IMG/VR virus record: IMGVR_UViG_3300037796_000233
Span: 1-54,354 of that record
DNA from: a virus
DNA length: 54,354 bases
Direction: 5' to 3' (one strand)
The notes below the pieces were generated by a model. That model was not told the origin of the DNA. It did not search any database and saw nothing but the letters and a program-made list of their open reading frames with translations. This document shows positions 8,012 through 16,914 of this stretch, one piece after another (within the stretch, counting starts at the first letter, position 1; each line of letters opens with the position of its first letter). The position numbers and the translations under genes were made by a program.

Positions 8012-10165
8012 TTAAATCTCAAATATTCTCATGCTTTTATGATGTTCGTAATTGAAACCAAAACCGGATGAATCCCAAATCATATCCCCGAAATATTGAG
8101 GAAGGTTTCCTGCGTAATCTCTTCTTATTGTATCCATATATTGTTTATAATATAGGGTTTGAGAACCACCGCCGGAATACCAGGTAAATGACCACCAAGA
8201 TTTAGATAACCAAACTGGACCCGTAAGGGAATATTGAACAACGCCCCCAAAATCTACATCTGAATATATTTCGAGTTTAACGCCCTCGGAAAGTAAAAAA
8301 CCGTTAAGATTAATCCTCCAATAGGAAGGATTCATCCAACTAAGGTAATTGACCAAATCTCCAAAGCAAGTATCCTCCCTTATGTCTCTTGCTTCGTATG
8401 GTGGTTTAAAAATAAAATCATGCGCACCAGCCTGTTCATCTTCACCGCCTACTCCCGGAACCGTTGACTCTCCGCAAGGTAATTTAAAGACCATTTGAGA
8501 TACGCCAGGTTCATCGTAATAACTATTAGGCCACCTCGCAAAATGAATTATTTCTCCTTCTTCTATAATTCTTTGCGGTATATCTCCTGTATATATTTCA
8601 GAAAAATCTTCATTGTTATTTCCGTTAAATGCTTGTGGGTGCCAATGAAGAACTGATTCTTGCGAATAAGGGGCTTTTTCTCCCATTATCCAGCCTGTAG
8701 ATAAGTGCGCGATTTTAAATGTAAATTTCGGAATATAGATATCAAATTTGTTTATTTGAAAACGGCTTTCCGGTTTCCACCATTCTTCTGATTCAAGTTT
8801 TTTATATCCCGAAAGGACATGGTCACGCCCCTCGACAGTTTTTGTTTGTGCTTCCCCTAATCCGACCCCTATGTTCATCCAATATCCGTCATAATCTATC
8901 GGCATGCTCAAATAAAGTTTCCAAGGGAATTCGCTATCTTTTTCTCGGTCATATTCTAATTTTTCGTATAGTATTTCATTTTGATTTGAATCGTAAATAG
9001 TTATAGTTGGATCATCGTCGGGTGTTATGTTTCCTTTGTCTATTATCACGCCAGTTGACGCCTCGCCCCAATTAAGTTTAAACTCTAAAGGACAAGGTCT
9101 TGGATTACTCCAAAAGCCTACGTTCAAAACATCTTCATAAGCGCAATTCCTAAACATTATGACCACAACGTCTCCCGGTTTAAATCCAAAACCGTCACAC
9201 GTCATGTATTGGGTCATTACTTCAATCTCGGCCAAGTTCAAAATATCGATCTTTAATTTATCACGCCCCAAAACCTCTTTCACTATCCCGGTTGTAAAAA
9301 GTGGGCATTCTTCCTGCCAACGCTCATTTCTAAGGCTGGAAAAGAAGTATTCATAGGCCAAACTATACGGATAACCTTTTGCGATCATATCGGTGGAAGT
9401 AAGCCAAATCTTATTCGGTGAATATTTATAAACATAATCCTCTTCACCTTCACCCCGTTCCCCGTCGTCTTCCTTTTCCCGGATAACCCCAAAGGTATTA
9501 CAATAAATTGTAAATGTATCATCAACCGTTCCGCCTTTTGCACCGGATAAGGAAGTACAACCTTGATTCTTTAAGGCAGAAAGGCCCATTTCATCATATT
9601 CAGCATGAAGAATATTCGCCCGATGTCCCGGTGATTCCATCCATAGGTCAAAAACCTCCTTATCTGTCCTGGCCCAACCTACGTTTTCACCTGCTTCGTA
9701 ATCGGTTGCCCCGTCGATATATCCGCTGGCCTCTATCCGGTCAAAAACAGAAGGATATGGGCCTCCGGCCTCATCGTGTCCCGCATAACAATTATGAGCC
9801 ATAAATCCGGCGTGTAATCTTGCCGCCGTCGTTAGCTTGGGATTCATCTTAAGTCTTTGAAGTCCTTCGGTGGTCCTGGCTTTATTTATCATGCCAAGAA
9901 TATTTCCGCCCGAAGCACCTTCACTTGATGGTTCAGTTCCTTCCCTTGTGGCTGCCAATTCATCATTAGGTAAAACTCGGATATTTCCCCAAGTTTTCAA
10001 TGAGTTTGGGTTTAAATTCGATATTTCTACAATTGGAACCACATACTCCTTTTTAAGTGGATCGAGAGTGGCGCATTGCGCAATGATCCGATCCCCGAAA
10101 CCCGGAATTGATATCTTGTATATATTTTGACCGTTATCGGCCCAAACTATCTTTGCCTCAGCCAC
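8012..10165 (-). CDS. CAP/SCP-domain tail-tip protein (717 aa)
   Basis: The start is GTG 10165, overlapping the upstream stop. Residues 1-75 look like a small structural N-terminal domain. Residues about 88-235 are a CAP (SCP/PR-1) domain: NILGMINKARTTEGL, H130 in CYAGHDE, AGENVGW (158-164) and SPGHRANIL (178-186), which supply the expected His/Glu/His cleft residues (H130, E160, H181). CAP proteins bind lipids, metals or cell-wall material and a few are peptidases; activity here is unknown. The remaining about 480 residues are beta-rich and aromatic. Position between the hub-like protein and the fibre proteins suggests a virion component that contacts the cell envelope. Confidence 0.82.
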   Translation of the reverse strand: MAEAKIVWADNGQNIYKISIPGFGDRIIAQCATLDPLKKEYVVPIVEISNLNPNSLKTWGNIRVLPNDELAATREGTEPSSEGASGGNILGMINKARTTEGLQRLKMNPKLTTAARLHAGFMAHNCYAGHDEAGGPYPSVFDRIEASGYIDGATDYEAGENVGWARTDKEVFDLWMESPGHRANILHAEYDEMGLSALKNQGCTSLSGAKGGTVDDTFTIYCNTFGVIREKEDDGERGEGEEDYVYKYSPNKIWLTSTDMIAKGYPYSLAYEYFFSSLRNERWQEECPLFTTGIVKEVLGRDKLKIDILNLAEIEVMTQYMTCDGFGFKPGDVVVIMFRNCAYEDVLNVGFWSNPRPCPLEFKLNWGEASTGVIIDKGNITPDDDPTITIYDSNQNEILYEKLEYDREKDSEFPWKLYLSMPIDYDGYWMNIGVGLGEAQTKTVEGRDHVLSGYKKLESEEWWKPESRFQINKFDIYIPKFTFKIAHLSTGWIMGEKAPYSQESVLHWHPQAFNGNNNEDFSEIYTGDIPQRIIEEGEIIHFARWPNSYYDEPGVSQMVFKLPCGESTVPGVGGEDEQAGAHDFIFKPPYEARDIREDTCFGDLVNYLSWMNPSYWRINLNGFLLSEGVKLEIYSDVDFGGVVQYSLTGPVWLSKSWWSFTWYSGGGSQTLYYKQYMDTIRRDYAGNLPQYFGDMIWDSSGFGFNYEHHKSMRIFEI

Positions 10166-11261
10166 TTATATATCCCGTTATTTCTGTTTTGCATTCGCTT
10201 CCTTGGGCATAAGAATGCGTAACTGTATGAATTTTTAATGGGTTTAGTTCAGTTGATGAAACTTCATCTTCTATCGTTACCAAAGATCCAACCGAAAGAT
10301 AAGGGTTCATAGAAAGAAGTTCCAACGTAATAAGGTTTCCAAACAAGGAACCATATTCCAAAATATCGTCAGAAAGTTTATCGGCCTTCCAATAAGTATT
10401 TATAAGTCCATTATTTCTGGTGACTTTTCGCCTACCGTATTTGTCTATAATCCCTTGATATGCCTCCTTATGAATGGTTGATTCTTCACCTGCCCCAAAT
10501 ACATCGACAACGGTTATGATTTTTGTAAGGTCAACATCCCGACTTAAAGAGACAATATCTTCAGATCCATAATGAAAATCGGCATTCTCAATCCGGAATA
10601 AAGGAGCATCGCGCCAAACGAAAACCCCGGATGGATCAAAAAAGAAGTCTTTCAACGGACCCAATGCCAGATCGAAAGTATGTATGGCGGTTAATACGGA
10701 TGAATAATTTATCTGCCGATCAATAAAATCAATGTTATCCGTATATGAAAGGCGATATTTAATGCCGGCATTATCGAGCCAATATTGAATCAACTCCTTA
10801 CTTGCCCCGTTAAAATTTGTTGGATAAATTCCGGGCGTGTTTTGGAGGATAAAAGCCAGACTTTTCCCTTTTATCGAAATTGAATTTGAATCTCCATATG
10901 AATATCTTTCTGGTGCCTTCTCCGGAATTCCGGCAAAAATTTGCGTGTAGACGTCCACGCCTTCGATATTGAAACCAAAATAGATATTGACCCTTTTCGA
11001 GATATCTGGAGACAAAACCGAATCCAAAAACCTCGGATTCCAAAGATGGGCGTTTTCCAACGTAAGGCTAAACCCTTCAAGGATTTCGTCTTTGCTAAGA
11101 TTTATTCTGAACGAGGAACAATCGCCCAAAATAAAGACTTCTCCAGCCCCGTTTATCCATTCAACCACAGCCCTCGGTTTTTGAATATTCGAGTTGAATA
11201 TTGCGCTATAAATGCGCCAATCGATAAACTTTATTTGGGTGGAAAGATCGAAAACCCTCAT
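10158..11261 (-). CDS. Putative tail hub / baseplate protein (367 aa)
   Basis: The frame follows the tape-measure operon, where distal tail and hub proteins are usual. It is beta-rich, with short strands such as VVEWINGAGEVFILGDCSSF, a central KGKSLAFILQNTPG segment and a C-terminal NPYLSVGSLVTIEDE...HTVTHSY region. The latter is the pattern of gp27/gpD-like hub proteins, in which a barrel domain ends by recalling 'position/offset' strands. No enzymatic motif is visible. The hub role is inferred from order and fold style. It overlaps the CAP-domain gene by 8 bases. Confidence 0.6.
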   Translation of the reverse strand: MRVFDLSTQIKFIDWRIYSAIFNSNIQKPRAVVEWINGAGEVFILGDCSSFRINLSKDEILEGFSLTLENAHLWNPRFLDSVLSPDISKRVNIYFGFNIEGVDVYTQIFAGIPEKAPERYSYGDSNSISIKGKSLAFILQNTPGIYPTNFNGASKELIQYWLDNAGIKYRLSYTDNIDFIDRQINYSSVLTAIHTFDLALGPLKDFFFDPSGVFVWRDAPLFRIENADFHYGSEDIVSLSRDVDLTKIITVVDVFGAGEESTIHKEAYQGIIDKYGRRKVTRNNGLINTYWKADKLSDDILEYGSLFGNLITLELLSMNPYLSVGSLVTIEDEVSSTELNPLKIHTVTHSYAQGSECKTEITGYISG

Positions 11262-11632
11262 CAGATTTCCATTTCCTTTTCGTCTATTACTGAAAACCCA
11301 AACCCGATCATAGCCCTTTTCCCGGTCGCTTGGGAGGTAACAGAAACAATAAGACCTCGATACAGGACGGAACCAACGCCCATTAAACAGATAACATCGT
11401 CAATATCCCTTAATTTTTCCAGCCGGTCAAGGTCTTCTTTTTTACAAACAACGTCGGAAATATTTATGGATCTACCTTTTGGCCGCCCCCAATCTATCGT
11501 TAATGTCTTGCGCCCCAAAGAATCCCGGCGTGTAATTTTCCGGGTAGAACTATCCGAAATTTGCGCCTTGTCAAAATTCAGGATAAGCTCACCGATTTCA
11601 GAAAAGGTTTCTGTCGTTATTATCGCCCTCAT
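11261..11632 (-). CDS. Small tail protein after the tape measure (about 123 aa)
   Basis: The start is placed at ATG 11632, which has GGGGT seven bases upstream. The open frame extends up to 11785 but that part overlaps the tape-measure C-terminus, has no SD and encodes an unlikely basic stretch. A start at GTG 11686 is possible and would add FNTPLIVWYGV. The protein contains RKITRRDSLGRKTLTIDWGR and GKRAMIGFGFSVIDEKE. Distal-tail-like proteins often sit here, but this one is short and unrecognised. Confidence 0.6.
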   Translation of the reverse strand: MRAIITTETFSEIGELILNFDKAQISDSSTRKITRRDSLGRKTLTIDWGRPKGRSINISDVVCKKEDLDRLEKLRDIDDVICLMGVGSVLYRGLIVSVTSQATGKRAMIGFGFSVIDEKEMEI

Positions 11633-11708
11633 CTTATCGACCCCATACCAGACTATTAGTGGAGTGTTGAAAATCGATCTCGGCACAAAACAAAGTGGAA
11701 TTCGCTCT

Positions 11709-14700
11709 TTAAAATTCGCTACCGAAACATGAAAAGGCTTCAGCTTCAGCCTTGGCAAAAATATCCTCCATAAGCGATTGGACAAGACCTCTTAACCAAC
11801 CTTCAGCATCGCCCTCTATCGAAACCGCTATGGGCCTCAATTCATCGGCCTTCATTAATTCGGTTTGGGTGTTAAGTTTTTCTATTTGCGCATCGGCAAC
11901 TTCCATTTGTTTTGCGGCAATCTTTTCTTGAAGGGCCATCTGTCGTTCCATTAGGTCTTCCATGAACCACTTATCGCTCATATCCTCAAAGTCGGTTGAC
12001 GCAAAAGTCCCGAACATTGACGAAAGAGTATCACCAGCCGTCGCTATTGACTGACCTAATGAATCCATGGTGGCTCTCATTTCTTCCGATGCCGCCCGAA
12101 TTCGATCTGTTTGGGCCTCATACATATTTACGGATTGCTTCATCCGCTCTATATCGAATTCAGCCCTCAGTTCAAGGTTTAATTCCTCCATTTCATTCAT
12201 ATGGCGGACATTTTCCTCTACTATCCGAAGGTCTGATTCAAATTTTTCTTTCTTCAGAGAAAGTTCAAGCTCACTCTCTTCCTCCATTTTCTTTTTCATT
12301 CGCTCTGCTACGGCAGCAGCATCTTGTTCCGCCTGATCCCCGTCTATCCGGACATAAGTTTCTACCCACATGCCCTCTTCGTTTTGAACTAATTCAGTGC
12401 GAAAGTTTTCCAATGCCGCTTGCGCTGCTTCTTCATCATATTCGACCGTGACAGCAGTCTCGTATTTTTGATCAACCAGCTTGTCGAGTTCTTTGTTGAG
12501 TTCCGATATTCTCTGATTGGCGCCCTCCGAATCCGCCGTGATAAGGATTTGTTTTTCCTCTTCCAAATTCTCTATCTGGCGCCCAATTTCCTCAAATTCC
12601 TCATATAGTTCTTGGCCGCCTTCACCCGCCATTAACTTGAGTTGTATTTCGGCCCGCCTATCTTCCAAATGATTTATTTGGCCTTGAACCTCACCTAAAG
12701 CCGCATTAATTTCGTCGATATTTGCCCTGGCTTTTTCGGTTTCAATTTCGAGTTCTACTGCCTTGATTTTGTCTTCAAGGTCCCATATTTTCTGAAGGTC
12801 TGTGACAACCTCTTCCGCTGATTTCAAAACCTTTTCAGAATCGACTTTAACCTCAACTGGTAACCATTGATCACCGAAAAGTTTATATGTGTCTTGGCCC
12901 ACTTTCTTTATCTTGCTTCCATCAGCGGTTATCTCTATTTCAACATAGGTTTCCTCCAACTCGGCGTCAATTTCCTGTGAAACTTTGTAAATTGAATCCT
13001 TATCGGCCATTGCTTTAAATATTACCGCTTTTTCCCCGGTAATTTCAGCCAATTCAGCTTTAAGCCGTTCTCTTTCCTCATCGTTGGTCTCTGAACTCTT
13101 GAGTTTGACCCTGACTTCGTTCTCTCTGGCTGTAATCTCCTGGAGTTCCGCTTGGAGTTCCGCTAATTCTTCACGGTTTTCTACCTCTGTCGACAAAACG
13201 ATTTCTTTGAGGTTTTCTATGGAATCGAGTTTTGCCTGAAGTGATTCTATTTCCTCATCGGTTTGGGCTTTTGAAATCGCAATTTTTATCTCTCGTTGCT
13301 TCTCCGTTAGTTCGTCAATCTGTTTTTGAGCGTTCTCTTTATGTGTGGCATCTACCATGGCAAAGAAAGCCGCTTTCCGATCTTCCGCCACCTTGTCAAG
13401 TTCCGCTGATAATGCTCTTATCTCTTCCTTGGTTTCTGCCGTAGCAAGAGACAATTTTAATTCGGTTTCTTTTTTCTCTAAATCTTGGAGGATTGCCTGG
13501 ACACCTACCACCGTTGAATCGTCGGCCTGTATACCGATCAAAATGTCTTTCTTCTCAGTTACTTCGTCAAGCCTTTTTTTAAGTGAAGCTATTTCTTCAT
13601 CTGTCTCTGCTTTTTCCAACGCCAACCGGATGTTCTTTTCTTCCGCCGTAAGGGTTTCAATGCTCTCCCTTACTTTTTCGAGTTCTGCTGCGGCGTTTTC
13701 CGCGCTGATCCCCTTTATTGCCTCATCCGCTTTCGCTATTGCTTGAACAACTTTATCGGTCCAATTCTCAACGTAATCGACGTTTTGAAAGGCTTCTGCC
13801 GCCATATCGTCGAACATCTGAATTGTACCGTTAAGGCTTTCAATTTCGCCTTCGAGATCAACAAAAGGAAGATAATCAGCCGCTTGAAGAATCCGGCTGA
13901 AGCTATCCAAAACAAAAGCCCCGAATTCACCAACGACCAATTTCAGCGTTTCAAATCCGACTTTTCCCAAATTGATGAGGCCAGCCAAAGAATCGTGGGC
14001 CGCTGCTACGGAAAGGGCCATTGCGCCCATAGCGGTATTTATAACGGTCAAGACCGTTTGAACGGCAGTTCCTTCCTCCGATGCCTCCGCAAACATTCCT
14101 CCGAATTCCGTGGCATAAATCGATATCAATTCCACGTTTCCGGAAAGGATAGAGGAAACATCAGCAAGAATGTTATAAAAACCCCTGATGGACCCTTCTC
14201 CATCGTCAAAACTTCCAGCCATCCCCTTCACGTTATCGACTATTGAACTGAAGGTGCTGACCATAGGTCCACCGATGCCTCCAGTGACCTTCTCCAATTC
14301 CATCATCTTTGTTATAACGCCCCGAATACCGGATTTTTCATCGCGCCCGACTAAATCCAGGATAAGGGGGACAAGGTCTTCACCTATCGTCTTTTTGAAA
14401 ACATCCGTCGTTCCGCCCAGGTTGTTCATAACGACTTCCCACTTTTGGGATTTCGTTGCTGCGGCGTCGATGGCTGCGGAAGTTCCGGTAATGGATTCTG
14501 TGTAATAATCGAAAGCCGCCTGACCTTCGTTGATTATTGTAGCAAGGGTGGCCGCCCTTACGCCAAAAATAGCGATTGCGTCACCGGCAGAAATAGTTTG
14601 TCCGCCAAACGCCCCGATAATTTCGGAAAGGGAATGAGTTTGTGGGTTAACATCATCAAGGGTCAATCCGTATTTGGCCAAAGCCGCCGTTGTGGTATCG

Positions 14701-15410
14701 GTTCCTTTTGCGAGTTGCGCCAGGGCCATACGAAGGTTTGTGCCCGCCGTCGATGCCTCCAAACCTTTATCAACTAACTTGGAAACGGCTGCGACAGTTT
14801 GTTCAAAGTTTTGGCCGGCAAGTGCCGCAACCGGGGCAGCGTATTTCATGGCCTCACGCAACTCTTCAGTCCCGGCCGCAGAGGTAAATGCGGCAGCGGC
14901 AAAAGTGTTTATCACGCGGTCTGTCTCTTCGATAGACATGCCGAATGAATTCATGGTGGCCATCGTGGCCGCTGCCGCTGTCTGAAGGTCTGATGAGGTG
15001 GCTATCGATAAAGTAATTGCGGCATCAGAAACCGCCAAAAGCTGTTCCTCTGCGCCATAACCCATCTGTGCGATAAGCTGCATGGCCTCACCTGCCTCCT
15101 TCCCGGTAAGAGGGAATTTGGCCACAAGAGTGTCTAATATATCCCCGATCTCTTGTGAGGTAGTTCCGAATGAAGCAGCAACCGCTTCAATATCAAAGAT
15201 GGCGTCATGGAATTCCGCAGCGGATTGAACGACCGAACCGCCCATCTTAACCGCTAACAAGGCGGCAACAGTCGAAAGGGCCAAGACCGCAGCCTCACCG
15301 GCCATTGCAAGTTTGCCGATAGAGGTTAAGCCACCCCGGATATTGTCGAAAGCCTTGGAATACTTATCGACAACGCCAACTATGACATTGAGTTTCCTAT
15401 CGATAGCCAT
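11709..15410 (-). CDS. Tail tape measure protein (1233 aa)
   Basis: Residues about 75-330 match the TP901-type tape-measure domain (PhageMin_Tail): FHDAIFDIEAVAASFGTT, AMQLIAQMGYGA, SFGMSIEETDRVINTFAAAA and LRMALAQLAKGTDTTTAAL. Hydrophobic segments lie near 30-55 and 455-520. Residues about 560-1090 are charged helix built from degenerate repeats of about 45-60 residues (for example TDEEIASLKKRLDEVTEKK), with predicted coiled coil. In siphophages about 0.15 nm of tail per residue is usual, which would suggest a tail near 180 nm; this is an estimate from the family rule. It sits directly after the chaperone genes, as expected. Confidence 0.93.
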   Translation of the reverse strand: MAIDRKLNVIVGVVDKYSKAFDNIRGGLTSIGKLAMAGEAAVLALSTVAALLAVKMGGSVVQSAAEFHDAIFDIEAVAASFGTTSQEIGDILDTLVAKFPLTGKEAGEAMQLIAQMGYGAEEQLLAVSDAAITLSIATSSDLQTAAAATMATMNSFGMSIEETDRVINTFAAAAFTSAAGTEELREAMKYAAPVAALAGQNFEQTVAAVSKLVDKGLEASTAGTNLRMALAQLAKGTDTTTAALAKYGLTLDDVNPQTHSLSEIIGAFGGQTISAGDAIAIFGVRAATLATIINEGQAAFDYYTESITGTSAAIDAAATKSQKWEVVMNNLGGTTDVFKKTIGEDLVPLILDLVGRDEKSGIRGVITKMMELEKVTGGIGGPMVSTFSSIVDNVKGMAGSFDDGEGSIRGFYNILADVSSILSGNVELISIYATEFGGMFAEASEEGTAVQTVLTVINTAMGAMALSVAAAHDSLAGLINLGKVGFETLKLVVGEFGAFVLDSFSRILQAADYLPFVDLEGEIESLNGTIQMFDDMAAEAFQNVDYVENWTDKVVQAIAKADEAIKGISAENAAAELEKVRESIETLTAEEKNIRLALEKAETDEEIASLKKRLDEVTEKKDILIGIQADDSTVVGVQAILQDLEKKETELKLSLATAETKEEIRALSAELDKVAEDRKAAFFAMVDATHKENAQKQIDELTEKQREIKIAISKAQTDEEIESLQAKLDSIENLKEIVLSTEVENREELAELQAELQEITARENEVRVKLKSSETNDEERERLKAELAEITGEKAVIFKAMADKDSIYKVSQEIDAELEETYVEIEITADGSKIKKVGQDTYKLFGDQWLPVEVKVDSEKVLKSAEEVVTDLQKIWDLEDKIKAVELEIETEKARANIDEINAALGEVQGQINHLEDRRAEIQLKLMAGEGGQELYEEFEEIGRQIENLEEEKQILITADSEGANQRISELNKELDKLVDQKYETAVTVEYDEEAAQAALENFRTELVQNEEGMWVETYVRIDGDQAEQDAAAVAERMKKKMEEESELELSLKKEKFESDLRIVEENVRHMNEMEELNLELRAEFDIERMKQSVNMYEAQTDRIRAASEEMRATMDSLGQSIATAGDTLSSMFGTFASTDFEDMSDKWFMEDLMERQMALQEKIAAKQMEVADAQIEKLNTQTELMKADELRPIAVSIEGDAEGWLRGLVQSLMEDIFAKAEAEAFSCFGSEF

Positions 15411-15421
15411 TCTTTATCTCA

Positions 15422-15880
15422 TTATTGGTTCATCCCCAAAGCGAATTCCACGATATTATGAACCACATGCGGAAAGGCATGGGATAAACTTATTGTTTCT
15501 TTTAAATTGAATTTCGGAAAGGCCACAACCCGTCGAAAAAGGTCGATTTCAAACATCGTATTTTCATGAAGCCCGGTCCCGTCTGAACCTTCCTCAAATT
15601 CGTTATTGATCTTTCCAATCAACCCTTCAAGGTCCAGCTTTTCGCCCTTCTTTATTTTGTTCAAAACCCAGGCAAGGACGTGACCTTGCTTGTTTCCTAA
15701 AGTAGATGCCCGAATGTGATCATCCAAAGCCGCTTTCCTTACTTTGAAAACGCAAGGGCTTCCAAAAACCCCGTCTAATTCTGGAACAGGAAAATTCATT
15801 GGCCTTTGGGCCGCTTTCGCTTTTTCTTTGATGTGTTTCTTGGCCGCCTTGTCGCTGAAACGAGTTCTCTTGTTGGTCAT
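15422..15880 (-). CDS. Small protein between tail chaperone and tape measure (152 aa)
   Basis: The start overlaps the stop of the frameshift extension by four bases (ATGA), and the tape measure starts 12 bases after its stop. The N-terminus is very basic (TNKRTRFSDKAAKKHIKEKAKAAQ), followed by an alpha/beta region with a C-terminal helical segment (SLSHAFPHVVHNIVEFALG). Position suggests a second tail-assembly chaperone or tape-measure partner. I do not recognise the family. Confidence 0.75.
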   Translation of the reverse strand: MTNKRTRFSDKAAKKHIKEKAKAAQRPMNFPVPELDGVFGSPCVFKVRKAALDDHIRASTLGNKQGHVLAWVLNKIKKGEKLDLEGLIGKINNEFEEGSDGTGLHENTMFEIDLFRRVVAFPKFNLKETISLSHAFPHVVHNIVEFALGMNQ

Positions 15881-16167
15881 GACTTCCCCTTTCCTTTGTT
15901 TCTCAAACGTTCCAATTCTTTTTCTTTCTCTCTCCGTTTATCATCGATCATTTCAATCACATGATCTAAACCCTTACCTATGGAATCAATATCGAGTGTA
16001 TTGGCTGTATTTAAAATTCCGTAAGCAATCCAATATTCTACTTCTTCAACCGTCAATTCGTCTCCAAATATACCTTTGGAAATCTGGAAAACAAAAAGGC
16101 TTTTACCGCTACACAAAGCGAAAAGCTGATACAAAAAATTATTATTTTGCAGAATCAAGAATTTTTT
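15877..16167 (-). CDS. Frameshift extension of the tail assembly chaperone (T part, about 96 aa)
   Basis: This reading frame continues exactly from a -1 slip at the slippery run 16164-16173 of the upstream gene and adds about 96 residues (KKFLILQNNNFLYQLFAL..., ending NKGKGKS). The best internal start would be TTG 16158, but it has no SD, so independent translation is unlikely. The resulting fusion (about 307 aa) mirrors the gpG/gpGT pair of lambda and most siphophages, where a minor -1 product chaperones the tape measure during tail assembly. The segment is helical with a charged C-terminus. Confidence 0.85.
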   Translation of the reverse strand, partial: KKFLILQNNNFLYQLFALCSGKSLFVFQISKGIFGDELTVEEVEYWIAYGILNTANTLDIDSIGKGLDHVIEMIDDKRREKEKELERLRNKGKGKS

Positions 16168-16799
16168 TTTAAAGTTGAACCGCCATGAGTAAGAGATAAG
16201 ATTTTTGTGGATAACCTTACCGCAACTTCAGGAAAACTATCACCAAGCCAAACAATATCGGTCCAACTTAAGACTGGATCAACCAAACCGGCTTTAATTA
16301 CATTCAAATGAAATTGAACATCGGCAGGTAATTCGTTAAACAGCGCAACCGTCTCGCTTTCGACCAACCCAGCGTTTACTGATGCATTTAAAATCCCTTC
16401 AACGAGATTCAAGGCTGCATCGTTGGATTCTTTCTTGGCCCCTAAATATTCAGGCAAGGTAAGTTGACGAACAAGAACAACCGTGATTTGGTTCTTTTCC
16501 TCAAACGCTTCAAGTTCAAGTTCAAGTTCGTTTATCCTGTCTTGTATTTTCTCCTTTTTGTCCTCTTCGGTTTCGTTTATGATTGAATCCTTAAATTGGC
16601 CAATAACCGCTTTGTGTCCGTTTATCTTTTTCCTGATCTCTTGAATCTCTCTTGCGTCAGGAAGGCCCATCAAGATATTAAGCTCCGGGCACTCAACTTC
16701 CGCTTCTGATCTCTCAAGGTTTTCCCGACCCCTTGAAAAATTCCGTTTGTCCAAACGAACCATCCCCTTGTTCGTTTCCTTATCCCCGTTCTGGCTCAT
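16155..16799 (-). CDS. Tail assembly chaperone, main product (G-like, 214 aa)
   Basis: The ATG at 16799 has GGAGA at SD distance. The protein is acidic-helical with a coiled-coil centre (about 55-100) and a C-terminal helical domain (EYLGAKKESNDAALNLVEGI...). It ends in GSTLKKNS, where ACT TTA AAA AAA AAT places the canonical heptamer T-TTA-AAA in the zero frame. It lies between the major tail protein and the tape measure, the standard position of chaperones. Most ribosomes should stop at TGA 16155-16157 and a minority should shift by -1 into the next frame. Confidence 0.85.
   Translation of the reverse strand: MSQNGDKETNKGMVRLDKRNFSRGRENLERSEAEVECPELNILMGLPDAREIQEIRKKINGHKAVIGQFKDSIINETEEDKKEKIQDRINELELELEAFEEKNQITVVLVRQLTLPEYLGAKKESNDAALNLVEGILNASVNAGLVESETVALFNELPADVQFHLNVIKAGLVDPVLSWTDIVWLGDSFPEVAVRLSTKILSLTHGGSTLKKNS
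16162..16173 (-). promoter_or_regulatory. Programmed -1 frameshift site in the tail chaperone gene
   Basis: On the coding strand the zero-frame codons are ACT TTA AAA AAA AAT TCT TGA. T-TTA-AAA fits the X-XXY-YYZ slippery pattern and the nine A residues allow further re-pairing. A -1 slip enters the frame that ends at 15877. No obvious stem-loop follows in the next 20 bases, so the A-run itself may be sufficient. Confidence 0.85.
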
Positions 16800-16816
16800 A
16801 AAATCTCCGAAAAATA

Positions 16817-16856
16817 AGGGCGGCCAGGTCTGGCTTTTAACGGACCCAACCGCCCT
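16817..16856 (-). terminator. Hairpin terminator or attenuator after the major tail protein gene
   Basis: AGGGCGG (16817-16823) pairs with CCGCCCT (16850-16856), with a possible inner pairing GGTC/GACC. On the coding strand a TTATTTTTC run follows, and the chaperone SD comes soon after. The placement would cut transcription after the abundant tail protein and let a fraction through to the chaperones. Confidence 0.75.
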
Positions 16857-16861
16857 GTGTG

Positions 16862-16905
16862 TGGGTTACTATTCGGAAAAGACTTTGCGTTGGATACGCG
16901 TGAAA
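16862..16905 (-). repeat. Copy D of the AT-rich motif, between tail protein stop and terminator
   Basis: On the coding strand this reads TTTCAC, CCAACGCAAA, then TTTTCCGAATAGTAACCC. It matches the core of the 63-bp motif (copies A and B) over CCAACGCAAA and TTTCCGAATAGTA but has lost the central ATATA. It lies immediately after the major tail gene. Confidence 0.7.
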
Positions 16906-16914
16906 TCTATCCAC

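Noticed and set aside
15877-16158. Independent start TTG for the chaperone T frame
   Set aside because: No SD at 16158 and an exact slippery site leads into the frame; the T part is best read as a frameshift extension.
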